Below, piece by piece: positions 44,290 through 52,416 of a stretch of DNA of 56,362 nt. The translations under genes were made by a program, and so were the position numbers. Numbering within the stretch: position 1 is the first letter of the stretch; each line of letters starts with the position of its first letter. The stretch spans positions 1-56,362 of the forward strand of contig CALHVP010000146.1 in assembly GCA_938038975.1 (NCBI GenBank), in the 5' to 3' direction. Origin of the DNA: an uncultured Maribacter sp. (GTDB taxonomy: Bacteria > Bacteroidota > Bacteroidia > Flavobacteriales > Flavobacteriaceae). Below the pieces are notes generated by a model. That model made no database searches. It was not told where the DNA came from and saw only the letters and a list, made by a program, of their open reading frames with translations.

Positions 44290-45069
44290 ATGGCAAAAAA
44301 AGAAGACTCGACCGTAGAAGCTAAGTTAAGAGCATTATATGATTTGCAATTAATTGATTCTCGAGTTGATGAAATACGCAACGTACGTGGAGAACTACCC
44401 TTAGAAGTTGAAGATTTGGAAGATGATGTTCTTGGCCTAAAAACTAGAATGGATAAGCTTAAAACCGATTTAGAGACCATCAATTTTGAAATTGGAGCAA
44501 AGAAAAATCTTATTGAAGAGGCTAAAACTCTGATAAAAAAATATACTGAACAACAAAAAAATGTTCGTAACAGTAGAGAATTCAACTCTATAAGTAAAGA
44601 ATTGGAGTTTCAAGAGCTAGAAATACAACTAGCAGAAAAGAACATTAAGGAATACAAAGTACAGATTGACCAAAAGAAATCTGTTATTTCTGAAACTAAA
44701 GAACGTTTATCTGAGCGTGAGTCACATTTAAAGCACAAAAAGAGTGAGTTAAATGCGATTTTGGCAGAGACTGAAAAAGAAGAGAAAGCTTTACTAGAAG
44801 AATCTCTTAAGTTTCAAGGAAAGATAGAGGAACGTTTGGTTAAAGCCTATGCAAGGATCAGAAGTAACGTTAAGAACGGTTTAGCAGTTGTTCCAATTGA
44901 AAGAGGTGCTTCAGGTGGTTCTTTCTTTACTATTCCACCACAGGTGCAAGTAGAGATAGCATCTAGGAAAAAAATTATCACAGATGAGCATAGTGGAAGA
45001 ATTCTTGTAGATCCTGCATTAGCAGATGAAGAAGCTATAAAAATGCAAAAAATGTTCTCTAAATTATAA
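44290..45069 (+). CDS. coiled-coil protein with cysteine-less zinc-ribbon fold
   Basis: The 259-residue protein matches the CT398/DUF164 'C4-type zinc ribbon' family: a long helical hairpin (residues 10-190) followed by a C-terminal ribbon. The family usually has CGGC ... CxxCGRIL. Here the ribbon reads SGGSFFTIPPQVQVE (Ser208 and Ser211) and DEHSGRILVD (Asp232 and Ser235). All four zinc ligands are therefore replaced while the surrounding residues are conserved. It starts 3 bp after the Nif3-like gene, the usual partner of this family. A terminator follows. Confidence 0.85.
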   Translation: MAKKEDSTVEAKLRALYDLQLIDSRVDEIRNVRGELPLEVEDLEDDVLGLKTRMDKLKTDLETINFEIGAKKNLIEEAKTLIKKYTEQQKNVRNSREFNSISKELEFQELEIQLAEKNIKEYKVQIDQKKSVISETKERLSERESHLKHKKSELNAILAETEKEEKALLEESLKFQGKIEERLVKAYARIRSNVKNGLAVVPIERGASGGSFFTIPPQVQVEIASRKKIITDEHSGRILVDPALADEEAIKMQKMFSKL

Positions 45070-45087
45070 GAGGCTCAACTTTATATG

Positions 45088-45124
45088 AAATGCCATCTGT
45101 CTTTGATAGATGGCATTTTTTGTT
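45088..45124 (+). terminator. rho-independent terminator
   Basis: AAATGCCATCT (45088-45098) and AGATGGCATTT (45108-45118) form a perfect 11-bp stem with a nine-base loop, followed by TTTTGTTT. It ends the Nif3-like/coiled-coil operon. Confidence 0.88.
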
Positions 45125-45138
45125 TAGCTTAGAATTAG

Positions 45139-45576
45139 ATGCATCATACGAAACTCTTTTATATACTCATATCGTTGACTTTTAGCACTATGGTTTATGG
45201 GCAAAGTATTGCGGATTATAAATGGAAAAACAGAGTATTGTTGCTAGTAGATAATAATATAAAATCTCAAGACCTACAATCCCAACTGAACCTTTTCTTA
45301 AGTAAAACCGCTAATCTAGAAGAAAGGGAAACTTTAATTTTTCAAGTAACTCCTGATGAAGTTAGGTTGTATGACGGTCAAAAAAGCGACCTTAATTCTT
45401 CAGATATCTACAAATATATTTCTATTTCCAAGAAATTCTCTGGTGTTGTTTTAATAGGAAAAGATGGTGATGTAAAATTTAAAAAACCGTTTGAAATAAA
45501 GCCAGAATCTATTTTTTCCATTATAGATAGCATGCCTATGCGTAGGTCAGAAATAAAGCATATACGAGGAAAATAA
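45139..45576 (+). CDS. DUF4174 secreted protein
   Basis: The 145-residue protein has a signal peptide (HHTKLFYILISLTFSTMVYGQ) and a single domain with the DUF4174 layout: ADYKWKNRVLLLVDNN, a middle helix, then SGVVLIGKDGDVKFKKPFEIKPESIFSIIDSMPMRRSEI. The fold resembles thioredoxin (strand, helix, strand, final helix) but there is no CXXC pair, so it is not a thiol oxidoreductase. Function is unknown. The gene comes 43 bp before an SGNH hydrolase. Confidence 0.8.
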   Translation: MHHTKLFYILISLTFSTMVYGQSIADYKWKNRVLLLVDNNIKSQDLQSQLNLFLSKTANLEERETLIFQVTPDEVRLYDGQKSDLNSSDIYKYISISKKFSGVVLIGKDGDVKFKKPFEIKPESIFSIIDSMPMRRSEIKHIRGK

Positions 45577-45619
45577 ATTTAAGTAAGCAACTAGGTAAGT
45601 TGGCTAGAATTAAATATTT

Positions 45620-46411
45620 ATGAATTTAAAATACAGCCTAGGTGCTATTGTATCCATACCGCTTTTGCCAATCTTATATTTTCAGGGTAAAAAAATAAAA
45701 ACTACTGTTCCAAGGCTACCCGAAGCAAAGGGTACACAAGGAATGTCTTGCGTTTCTTCAGAAAGAACGATCAGGATGCTGACTATTGGCGAAAGTACCA
45801 TTGCAGGTGTTGGTGTTCAAACGCACGAAGAAGGTTTTACTGGAACCTTAGCAAATGCCTTGGCAGTTGAACTAAATACTAATATTGATTGGAAAGTATA
45901 TGCAAAGAGTGGTTATACTGTAAAAAGAATAACTGATGGTATCATTTCTAATATTACGGAAAATCTAGTTGATTTGATTGTTATAGGAATTGGCGGAAAT
46001 GATGCTTTTGAATTAAGCAGTCCTAAGAAATGGAATAAAGATGTTCGTGAGCTTATTAAAAGCCTTCAATTAAAATTCAAAAAAACTCCAATTCTATTTA
46101 TTAATATGCCTCCTATTAAGGAGTTTCCGGCATTTACATCATTAATAAAATTCACCATTGGTAATCTAGTGGACATTCTGGGAGAGGAGTTAGTGAAGGT
46201 TGTAGCAGATTTTAAAAACGTTCATTATTACGCTCGTGTAGTTCGTTCTAACTATTTTATTGAGCGCTATAAACTAAAAATAAATTCAACCGATTTTTTT
46301 AGTGATGGTGTACACCCCTCTAAAATAACCTATCAAATTTGGGCAAAGGATGTTTTCAATTACATTATTAACTCAAAGGAGATTATAACAGACTTACCAG
46401 TTGAATCATAA
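45620..46411 (+). CDS. SGNH/GDSL hydrolase family protein
   Basis: The 263-residue esterase-like protein has an uncleaved N-terminal hydrophobic segment (LGAIVSIPLLPILYFQG) and the SGNH blocks. Block I is TIGESTIAGVGV, with Ser as nucleophile in a GES variant of GDS. The block III region reads VIGIGGNDAFE (Gly and Asn). Block V is FFSDGVHPSKITYQIWA with the Asp/His pair. It probably removes an acyl or acetyl group from an unknown envelope substrate. Confidence 0.85.
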   Translation: MNLKYSLGAIVSIPLLPILYFQGKKIKTTVPRLPEAKGTQGMSCVSSERTIRMLTIGESTIAGVGVQTHEEGFTGTLANALAVELNTNIDWKVYAKSGYTVKRITDGIISNITENLVDLIVIGIGGNDAFELSSPKKWNKDVRELIKSLQLKFKKTPILFINMPPIKEFPAFTSLIKFTIGNLVDILGEELVKVVADFKNVHYYARVVRSNYFIERYKLKINSTDFFSDGVHPSKITYQIWAKDVFNYIINSKEIITDLPVES

Positions 46412-46441
46412 CGACCAAAACCAGATTAAACAGTACAACTA

Positions 46442-46795
46442 ATGAAACCAAAATTCACTACCATAGAACTCATATTCCTTTTAATGGCTCTTATTGGAGT
46501 TGGGGCTACTTGGTATTTTAACACCCTCTTTTATTTAGAAACAGCAGATACTTCCATTAGCAATTTTATATCCCAAACGGTTACTACGTTACCAGCTAAA
46601 TCAATAAGTGCAGATATAAGTGTTGTGGCTACCACTTTCCTTATTTGGATGGTTTATGAAGCTCGAAAAATAAAAATGACGTACTGGTGGGTTTTTATTC
46701 CATTTACATTCCTAATCGCAATAGCCTTTACGTTTCCTCTATTTCTATTCTTTAGAGAAAGGAAACTTAGAAAAAATACCCTACTCGGCCAATAA
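46442..46795 (+). CDS. DUF2834 membrane protein
   Basis: The 117-residue protein has three membrane helices (about residues 10-30, 58-75 and 83-105). The family signature runs from LMALIGVGATWYFNTLF through SADISVVATTFLIWMVYEARKIKMTYWWVFIPFTF. Function is unknown; relatives have been found near carotenoid or light-related genes. It is convergent with kmo, and the two stop regions overlap by 15 bp. Confidence 0.75.
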   Translation: MKPKFTTIELIFLLMALIGVGATWYFNTLFYLETADTSISNFISQTVTTLPAKSISADISVVATTFLIWMVYEARKIKMTYWWVFIPFTFLIAIAFTFPLFLFFRERKLRKNTLLGQ

Positions 46796-48127
46796 GGATA
46801 ATATTTTTTCTTCTACTAATTTACTATCCCATAGGTCCTCAATATTGGGTAAATTCATTACTTCCTGCATTAATTCTTCCTGTGCATCGCCAATGGCCAG
46901 CGCCTCTGCATAGGGTCTATTAGAGAAGGTAACTCTACTATAAGCTGGTATCCATTTCTCTGGATATTTTTGAGCAAATCTTTTTTCTATTTTTTTCTGA
47001 AGCAAGAACTTAGGATTCGCTGTTTTACTACTCATTTCCATAAAGTTACGGTAGCTTAACTCCGCAATTGCATCTGCATTAGGTTTACGTTCTTTTTGAT
47101 AGGTACTAAATATAGCTTCCCAATCATCACCTAGTTTTTCAATTATTTGATTTAAACAATAGATATCTTCAAAGCCAGCATTCATTCCTTGACCATAGAA
47201 AGGAACAACTGCATGTGCAGAATCACCTACTAAGGCTACTTTGTCCCAGTAGGTCCAAGGATAACATTTCATGGTCACCATTGCGCTAGTTGGATTTTTA
47301 AAGAAATCCTCCATCAAACTATCCATTACCTGCATCACGTTGGGGAAATAGGTAACAAAAAACTCTTGAGCCTGTTCCTTAGTGTTAATATTCTCAAAGG
47401 AAACTTCACCTTCAAAAGGCATAAAAAGTGTACAGGTAAAACTACCATCTAAATTAGGCATAGCAATCAACATAAATTTACCTCTAGGCCAAATATGAAA
47501 AGAGTACTTATCTAACTTATGACTTCCATCTGCATTAGCTGGAATAGTTAATTCTTTATAGCCAACATCAATAAAATCCTGGGAATAATCGAATCTGCTG
47601 CGTCGCTGCATTTTATGACGTACTCTTGAGAAAGCACCATCACAACCAAAAATGATGTCATACTGATACTCTTTCCACTCGCTCTTTTCGGTTTCGCCGG
47701 TAAATATTTTAGCTTCTGGTAAATCAACGTCCCATACTTTTTCGTTAAATCGAAAATTCACACCAGCTTCTTCAGCAAGGTCAATCATTTTTTTATTGAG
47801 GACACCGCGAGAAATAGACCAAATAGCTTCTCCCTCTTTACCATAATTTTGATAATACTCTGGCTGCCCTACCACATGCATGGCTCTTTTATTTAAAGGA
47901 ATTCCTATCTTTTTAATTTCATCTTCAATACCAACTTCCTTAAGAGCAGTCCACCCCCTATTGCTCATAGCTAGATTTATAGAACGCCCAGAGAATTTTA
48001 TATTTCGTATATCAGGTCGTCTATCAAACACTGTAATATCATGACCATGTTTTCTTAAGTAAATAGCAAGTAAAGACCCTACTAGGCCAGATCCTATAAT
48101 GGCAATATTCTTATTCTTTTGCGGCAT
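46781..48127 (-). CDS. kmo: kynurenine 3-monooxygenase
   Basis: This FAD-dependent aromatic hydroxylase of the tryptophan degradation pathway begins with the Rossmann motif NIAIIGSGLVGSLLAIYLRKHGHDITVFDRRPD. It also shows the middle ISRGVLNKKMIDLAEEAG and the FAD-binding VALVGDSAHAVVPFYGQGMNAGFED. A start at 48127 (448 residues) fits the family; a Met seven codons upstream (48148) is possible. It overlaps the DUF2834 gene by 15 bp. Other kynurenine genes are not in the window. Confidence 0.92.
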   Translation of the reverse strand: MPQKNKNIAIIGSGLVGSLLAIYLRKHGHDITVFDRRPDIRNIKFSGRSINLAMSNRGWTALKEVGIEDEIKKIGIPLNKRAMHVVGQPEYYQNYGKEGEAIWSISRGVLNKKMIDLAEEAGVNFRFNEKVWDVDLPEAKIFTGETEKSEWKEYQYDIIFGCDGAFSRVRHKMQRRSRFDYSQDFIDVGYKELTIPANADGSHKLDKYSFHIWPRGKFMLIAMPNLDGSFTCTLFMPFEGEVSFENINTKEQAQEFFVTYFPNVMQVMDSLMEDFFKNPTSAMVTMKCYPWTYWDKVALVGDSAHAVVPFYGQGMNAGFEDIYCLNQIIEKLGDDWEAIFSTYQKERKPNADAIAELSYRNFMEMSSKTANPKFLLQKKIEKRFAQKYPEKWIPAYSRVTFSNRPYAEALAIGDAQEELMQEVMNLPNIEDLWDSKLVEEKILSLLAE

Positions 48128-48261
48128 GACTACTGGATTTATATCCAAATTCTAATTCAACTATAAAAATAACAAATTATAGCGGACAAAGGGTAGCAAA
48201 CAGCAGCTGGTATTTAGTTGAATTTAGCATTGTTTTATGTGAAAGTTGTTTAGCTTTTATT

Positions 48262-48269
48262 TATTTTTG
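48262..48269 (+). promoter_or_regulatory. consensus -7 element of the photolyase island
   Basis: TATTTTTG matches TAnnTTTG, 20 bp before the TTG start of the flavin reductase gene. The nearest upstream TTG (48246-48248) is too close for an ideal -33 element. Confidence 0.4.
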
Positions 48270-48289
48270 ATAAACAAAAATAATTTCCT

Positions 48290-48934
48290 TTGAAACATTT
48301 TAACGCAGAACTACTTAAAGAACTACCCAGCAGATACAAGGCTAATCTCATTAATAGCTGTACAGGTTATAAATCGAGTAATCTTTTAGGTAGTATTTCA
48401 TCATCAGGAAATAGCAATTTGGCCATTTTTAATTCTGTCGTTCATATTGGTAGTAATCCTCCAATGCTAGGTTTTATTTTAAGACCATTAACGATAAGAA
48501 GAGATTCTTACAACAATTTTAAAACAGCGGGCGCATTTACGGTGAATCAAGTTTGCCAAAATATTATTAAAGAAGCGCACCACACTTCGGCTAAATACGA
48601 CGAAGGTATTTCGGAATTTGAAAAAAGCGGACTTACGGAGACCTATTTAGATGATTTTGAAGCACCTTATGTTAGCGAAAGCCCAATTAAAATTGGATGT
48701 CGTTATATAAATGAATACGAAATCAAAGAAAATGGATGCCTACTAATTATTGGAGCAATAGAGCATATTTACCTACCCGAGGAAAGCATTGCTAACGATG
48801 GTTGGGTTCATTTAGACAAAACTAATGCCATCAGCTCTGTTGGTTTGGATGGTTATGCACTACCTAAAATCATTGAACGCCTATCCTATGCTAAGCCTAA
48901 CGAACTAAGTAAGTCTATTATTCATGGCGCATAA
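48290..48934 (+). CDS. flavin reductase family protein
   Basis: The 214-residue protein belongs to the FMN-binding split-barrel flavoprotein family: [45 protein letters not shown] is the FMN-binding core, with GAFTVNQV and [21 protein letters not shown] later. The only start that keeps this core is TTG 48290. It overlaps the DUF2256 gene by 11 bp and heads a cluster of photolyase/cryptochrome genes, to which reduced flavin is relevant. Partner reductions have not been shown. Confidence 0.85.
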   Translation: MKHFNAELLKELPSRYKANLINSCTGYKSSNLLGSISSSGNSNLAIFNSVVHIGSNPPMLGFILRPLTIRRDSYNNFKTAGAFTVNQVCQNIIKEAHHTSAKYDEGISEFEKSGLTETYLDDFEAPYVSESPIKIGCRYINEYEIKENGCLLIIGAIEHIYLPEESIANDGWVHLDKTNAISSVGLDGYALPKIIERLSYAKPNELSKSIIHGA

Positions 48935-49058
48935 AAAGACAAACCTTCCGAGTAAAAAATGTGTGATTTGCGGTCTAGATTTTAATTGGCGTAAAAAATG
49001 GGAACGTAACTGGGAAGAAGTAAAATATTGTAGCGAAAAATGTAGAAGGTCTAAATGA
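48924..49058 (+). CDS. DUF2256 small zinc-ribbon protein
   Basis: This 44-residue basic protein has two cysteine pairs ([16 protein letters not shown] and [10 protein letters not shown]) that should bind one zinc, plus the family hallmark FxWRKKWxxxW. Genes for it typically sit next to cryptochromes or photolyases, as here. It starts inside the last codons of the flavin reductase (11-bp overlap), and DASH cryptochrome follows 46 bp later. Its biochemical role is unknown. Confidence 0.88.
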   Translation: MAHKKTNLPSKKCVICGLDFNWRKKWERNWEEVKYCSEKCRRSK

Positions 49059-49104
49059 GAGGTTAGTGGTTAAAAAAAAGTAATCAGTAGGTAGCAAAAG
49101 AACA

Positions 49105-50400
49105 ATGAAAAATTTGATTTGGTTTAGAAACGATTTAAGAGTTGCAGACAATCCTTCTTTGGAATTGGCTTGCAAAGGAGAACAAGTAATTGCCATTTAT
49201 TGTTTTGACCCTAGACACTATGAAATAGGTGATTTTGGATTTAAAAAAACTGAAAAATTTCGTGCACAATTTTTAATTGAAACGATAAGTACACTTAAAG
49301 CTTCGTTACTAGAACTAAACATAACCTTATTAGTCTACCACGAAAAACCAGAGATTGCAATCCCACAAATAGTTAAAGAATACCAGATACAGAATATCTT
49401 TTCACAGAAAGAATGGACTAGGGACGAAAACAAAGTAATAGATGCTGTCATTGCTAAAGTACCTGCACTGGTAAATTTTGAATACCAATACGGCCAGTTC
49501 CTTTTTCACCCAGAAGACATACCTTTTAATACATTTCAAGATATTCCACAAGTATTTACTCAGTTTCGGAAAAAATGTGAGAAATATACTAAAGTAAGAC
49601 AACTTGAGACTATTCCAAAGGCCATGCCAGCAAGTAATTTAATAAGCATTACAACCCGTATTCCTTCTTTAAATGTCTTAGGTCTTTCTAATTATGAAAT
49701 GGATTCCAGAACGGCATTTCCATTTAAAGGAGGAGAAGTAAGTGCATTGGACCGTATAAAGCATTATTTCTGGGAGACAAAAAAATTAGGGTACTACAAA
49801 AAAACTAGAAATGGTCTTATAGGTCTAGATTACAGTTCAAAACTATCGGCATGGCTAGCAAATGGGAGTATATCAGCTAAAACAATTTACTGGGAAGTGC
49901 AACGCTTTGAAAAAGAGGAAATTAAGAATCAAGATACCTACTGGCTTATTTTTGAATTAATTTGGCGCGATTTCTTTAAATACATAGCATTAAAACACGG
50001 TAATACCATCTTTCAACAGGGTGGTATTTTAGAAAAAAGCTACGAATGGAATTATTCCGATAGTAAAATGCAGAAATGGGTTAATGGAACCACCCAAGAA
50101 TCTTTTGTAAATGCCAATATGAAAGAATTAGCGGCTACGGGCTGGATGAGCAACCGAGGAAGACAAAATGTAGGCAGCTTCTGGTCTAAAGAATGGCAAC
50201 AAGATTGGCGCTATGGAGCCGCCTATTTTGAAAGTGTTCTTATTGACTATGACGTACACAGTAACTGGGGTAATTGGATGTATAATAGTGGTGTAGGTAA
50301 TGACCCAAGAGATCGTAAATTTAATATTGCTAGACAAGCAGATATGTATGATGCACAGGGTAAATTTCAGCGTTTGTGGTTGCAAGACACCCTATTTTAG
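49105..50400 (+). CDS. DASH-type cryptochrome/photolyase
   Basis: The 431-residue flavoprotein begins MKNLIWFRNDLRVADNPSLELA, the N-terminal antenna domain of the photolyase/cryptochrome family. The FAD-binding C-terminal half shows YYKKTRNGLIGLDYSSKLSAWLANGSIS, LIWRDFFKYIALKHG, GWMSNRGRQNVGSFW, and DWRYGAAYFESVLIDYDVHSNWGNWMYNSGVGNDPR. The NRGRQN segment and the Asn-Trp pairs are typical of the DASH class, which repairs cyclobutane dimers mainly in single-stranded DNA. It is cotranscribed with the surrounding island. Confidence 0.93.
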   Translation: MKNLIWFRNDLRVADNPSLELACKGEQVIAIYCFDPRHYEIGDFGFKKTEKFRAQFLIETISTLKASLLELNITLLVYHEKPEIAIPQIVKEYQIQNIFSQKEWTRDENKVIDAVIAKVPALVNFEYQYGQFLFHPEDIPFNTFQDIPQVFTQFRKKCEKYTKVRQLETIPKAMPASNLISITTRIPSLNVLGLSNYEMDSRTAFPFKGGEVSALDRIKHYFWETKKLGYYKKTRNGLIGLDYSSKLSAWLANGSISAKTIYWEVQRFEKEEIKNQDTYWLIFELIWRDFFKYIALKHGNTIFQQGGILEKSYEWNYSDSKMQKWVNGTTQESFVNANMKELAATGWMSNRGRQNVGSFWSKEWQQDWRYGAAYFESVLIDYDVHSNWGNWMYNSGVGNDPRDRKFNIARQADMYDAQGKFQRLWLQDTLF

Positions 50401-50440
50401 TTAGACTCAAGCATGCTCGCCGCAGGAGGGTTCGAAAATC

Positions 50441-50464
50441 AAGTTCAAGTTCAAGTTCAAGTTC
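50441..50464. repeat. short tandem repeat AAGTTC x4
   Basis: Four perfect copies of AAGTTC lie in the 112-bp gap between the two photolyase genes, followed by a partial similar stretch (CATGTTCAAC). No function can be assigned. Hexamer runs of this type can vary in copy number by slippage. Confidence 0.8.
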
Positions 50465-50512
50465 AAAAATCATGTTCAACATAACGTAATTCAATTTAGT
50501 TAAGACATCAAA

Positions 50513-52045
50513 ATGAAGACATTACGACTCATATTAGGAGACCAGCTCAACCAAAAACATTCTTGGTTTCAAACCGTAGATGATGATATTACGTACGTTA
50601 TGGCAGAAATGCGGCAAGAAACCGATTATGTAAAACACCATATACAAAAGGTAGTGGCCTTCTTTTTGGCGATGCGTAGTTTTTCCGAGGACCTATCAGC
50701 CAAGGGACATGAATTTATATATCTGAATATTACCGATGCTAACAATCCACAAGACCTTGAAAAAGTCATTACGAAGTACATCAAGGAAACCAAGGCCGAA
50801 AAATTTGAATACCAACTCCCAGATGAGTTTCGTTTAGACGAGCAGCTGAAAGAAATCTGCAATAATCTAGAGATAGAGACCAATACTGTTGATACTGAAC
50901 ATTTTTATACAGAACGTTACGAGCTCAAGAACTTCTTTCATGGAAAGAAACAGCTCATTATGGAGTCCTTTTACCGTATGATGCGGAAGAAACATGACAT
51001 CATGATGGTCAATGGCCAACCAGACGGCGGTAAATGGAACTACGACCAAAGCAACCGTAAAAAATGGAAGGGTACACCAGGAATTCCTCAAGAACGCGGC
51101 TTTAAAAAAAACGTCTCCGTTGTTTTAGAGGAAATAAAAGCTGCCGATGTTGAAACCTTCGGGGAAATAGAACCACAAAACTTTAGTTGGCCCACGAGCC
51201 GGGCAGAATGCCTATCTGTTTTAAACTATTTCTGTAAGGAATTGTTAGTGCATTTTGGAGATTACCAAGATGCAATGCATACCAACGAAAAATACTTATT
51301 CCACTCGCGCGTGTCGTTTGCTATGAACGCCAAAATTCTATCACCAAAGGAAGTGATTGATTCCGTTTTAGAGCATTACTACGAGCATACCGGCGAGATT
51401 CATATTTCCCAAGTGGAAGGTTTTGTACGCCAAATTTTAGGTTGGAGAGAGTACATGAGAGGCATATACTGGAAAGAAATGCCCGGATATGCAAACCTGA
51501 ACAAACTGGAAAATCATAATCCCCTACCCGACTTCTTCTGGACCGGAAAAACTAAAATGAACTGCATTAAACATGCCGTTGGACAAAGCTTGACAGATGC
51601 CTATGCACATCACATCCAACGCTTAATGATCATTGGCAATTACGCCTTGTTAACACAAATAGACCCCGATAAGGTAGATGAATGGTACTTAGGGGTGTAT
51701 ATAGACGCTATTGAGTGGGTAGAAATTACAAATACACGGGGCATGAGTCAGTTTGCAGATGGTGGCATTGTAGCCACAAAACCCTATGTAAGTAGCGGTA
51801 ATTACATTAATAAAATGAGTAATTATTGTGGTGACTGCGTTTATAAGCACACTCAAAAAACAGGAGAAGATGCCTGCCCCTTTAATGCTCTATATTGGAA
51901 CTTTTTGGAAGAGAAAAAAGAACATTTCAAAAATAATAATCGCATGGCGATGATGATGAATTTACTAAATAAAAAAGATAAAAATGAACTCCAAGAGCTA
52001 AAACAAAGAGCTCAGGAAATCATCACTAACCCTGATAAATTTTAA
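50513..52045 (+). CDS. iron-sulfur bacterial cryptochrome/photolyase (FeS-BCP)
   Basis: The 510-residue protein begins with the PhrB/CryPro-type N terminus (LRLILGDQLNQKHSWF) and has the family GGKWNYDQSNRKKW, VEGFVRQILGWREYMRGIYW and SLTDAYAHHIQRLMIIGNYALL motifs. The C-terminal Cys cluster near NYCGDCVYKHTQKTGEDACPFN supplies three of the four [4Fe-4S] ligands. Members with these features repair (6-4) photoproducts. It is the last gene of the island, 112 bp behind the DASH cryptochrome. Confidence 0.92.
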   Translation: MKTLRLILGDQLNQKHSWFQTVDDDITYVMAEMRQETDYVKHHIQKVVAFFLAMRSFSEDLSAKGHEFIYLNITDANNPQDLEKVITKYIKETKAEKFEYQLPDEFRLDEQLKEICNNLEIETNTVDTEHFYTERYELKNFFHGKKQLIMESFYRMMRKKHDIMMVNGQPDGGKWNYDQSNRKKWKGTPGIPQERGFKKNVSVVLEEIKAADVETFGEIEPQNFSWPTSRAECLSVLNYFCKELLVHFGDYQDAMHTNEKYLFHSRVSFAMNAKILSPKEVIDSVLEHYYEHTGEIHISQVEGFVRQILGWREYMRGIYWKEMPGYANLNKLENHNPLPDFFWTGKTKMNCIKHAVGQSLTDAYAHHIQRLMIIGNYALLTQIDPDKVDEWYLGVYIDAIEWVEITNTRGMSQFADGGIVATKPYVSSGNYINKMSNYCGDCVYKHTQKTGEDACPFNALYWNFLEEKKEHFKNNNRMAMMMNLLNKKDKNELQELKQRAQEIITNPDKF

Positions 52046-52416
52046 AAAAATACATCATATTTCTAATTCGCTATACCACTTTAAAATAGCATATTTAGTT
52101 ACATAAATAAGTCTCTTCAGCTTATGCCTTTTAACGATGAGCCATTGACATTCAAGGTCATATTTTGTCCGCTCACCGATAGATAAGAATTAAAGTACAA
52201 ACTTTTTTATCCATAAAATCTGCACTTAAACTAAAAAAATACGCTTTAGCGAAGCAAGATGTTGTTCGTCTACAATCTCCTATCCCTCAAATTAATACTG
52301 CTTTAATTTGCGCATAGTACTTAACCTAATAATGTGTCTGTTCAATTTTGAGAATTCTGTTTTTACATAAAACAAAAAATGCTTAAACGAACTCAAAATA
52401 CCCAAATCGCCTACCT
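52046..52416. other. intergenic region upstream of giant surface protein
   Basis: No gene is seen in these 371 bp. An inverted repeat CAAATTAA (52288-52295) and TTAATTTG (52303-52310) with a seven-base loop is the only clear structure. No consensus -7/-33 promoter pair stands out. The region should hold both the end signal of the photolyase island and the promoter of the next gene. Confidence 0.4.

Noticed and set aside
50425-50440. GGTTCGAAAATC-like sequence resembling a tRNA T-loop
   Set aside because: The flanks do not form a T stem, acceptor stem or anticodon arm.
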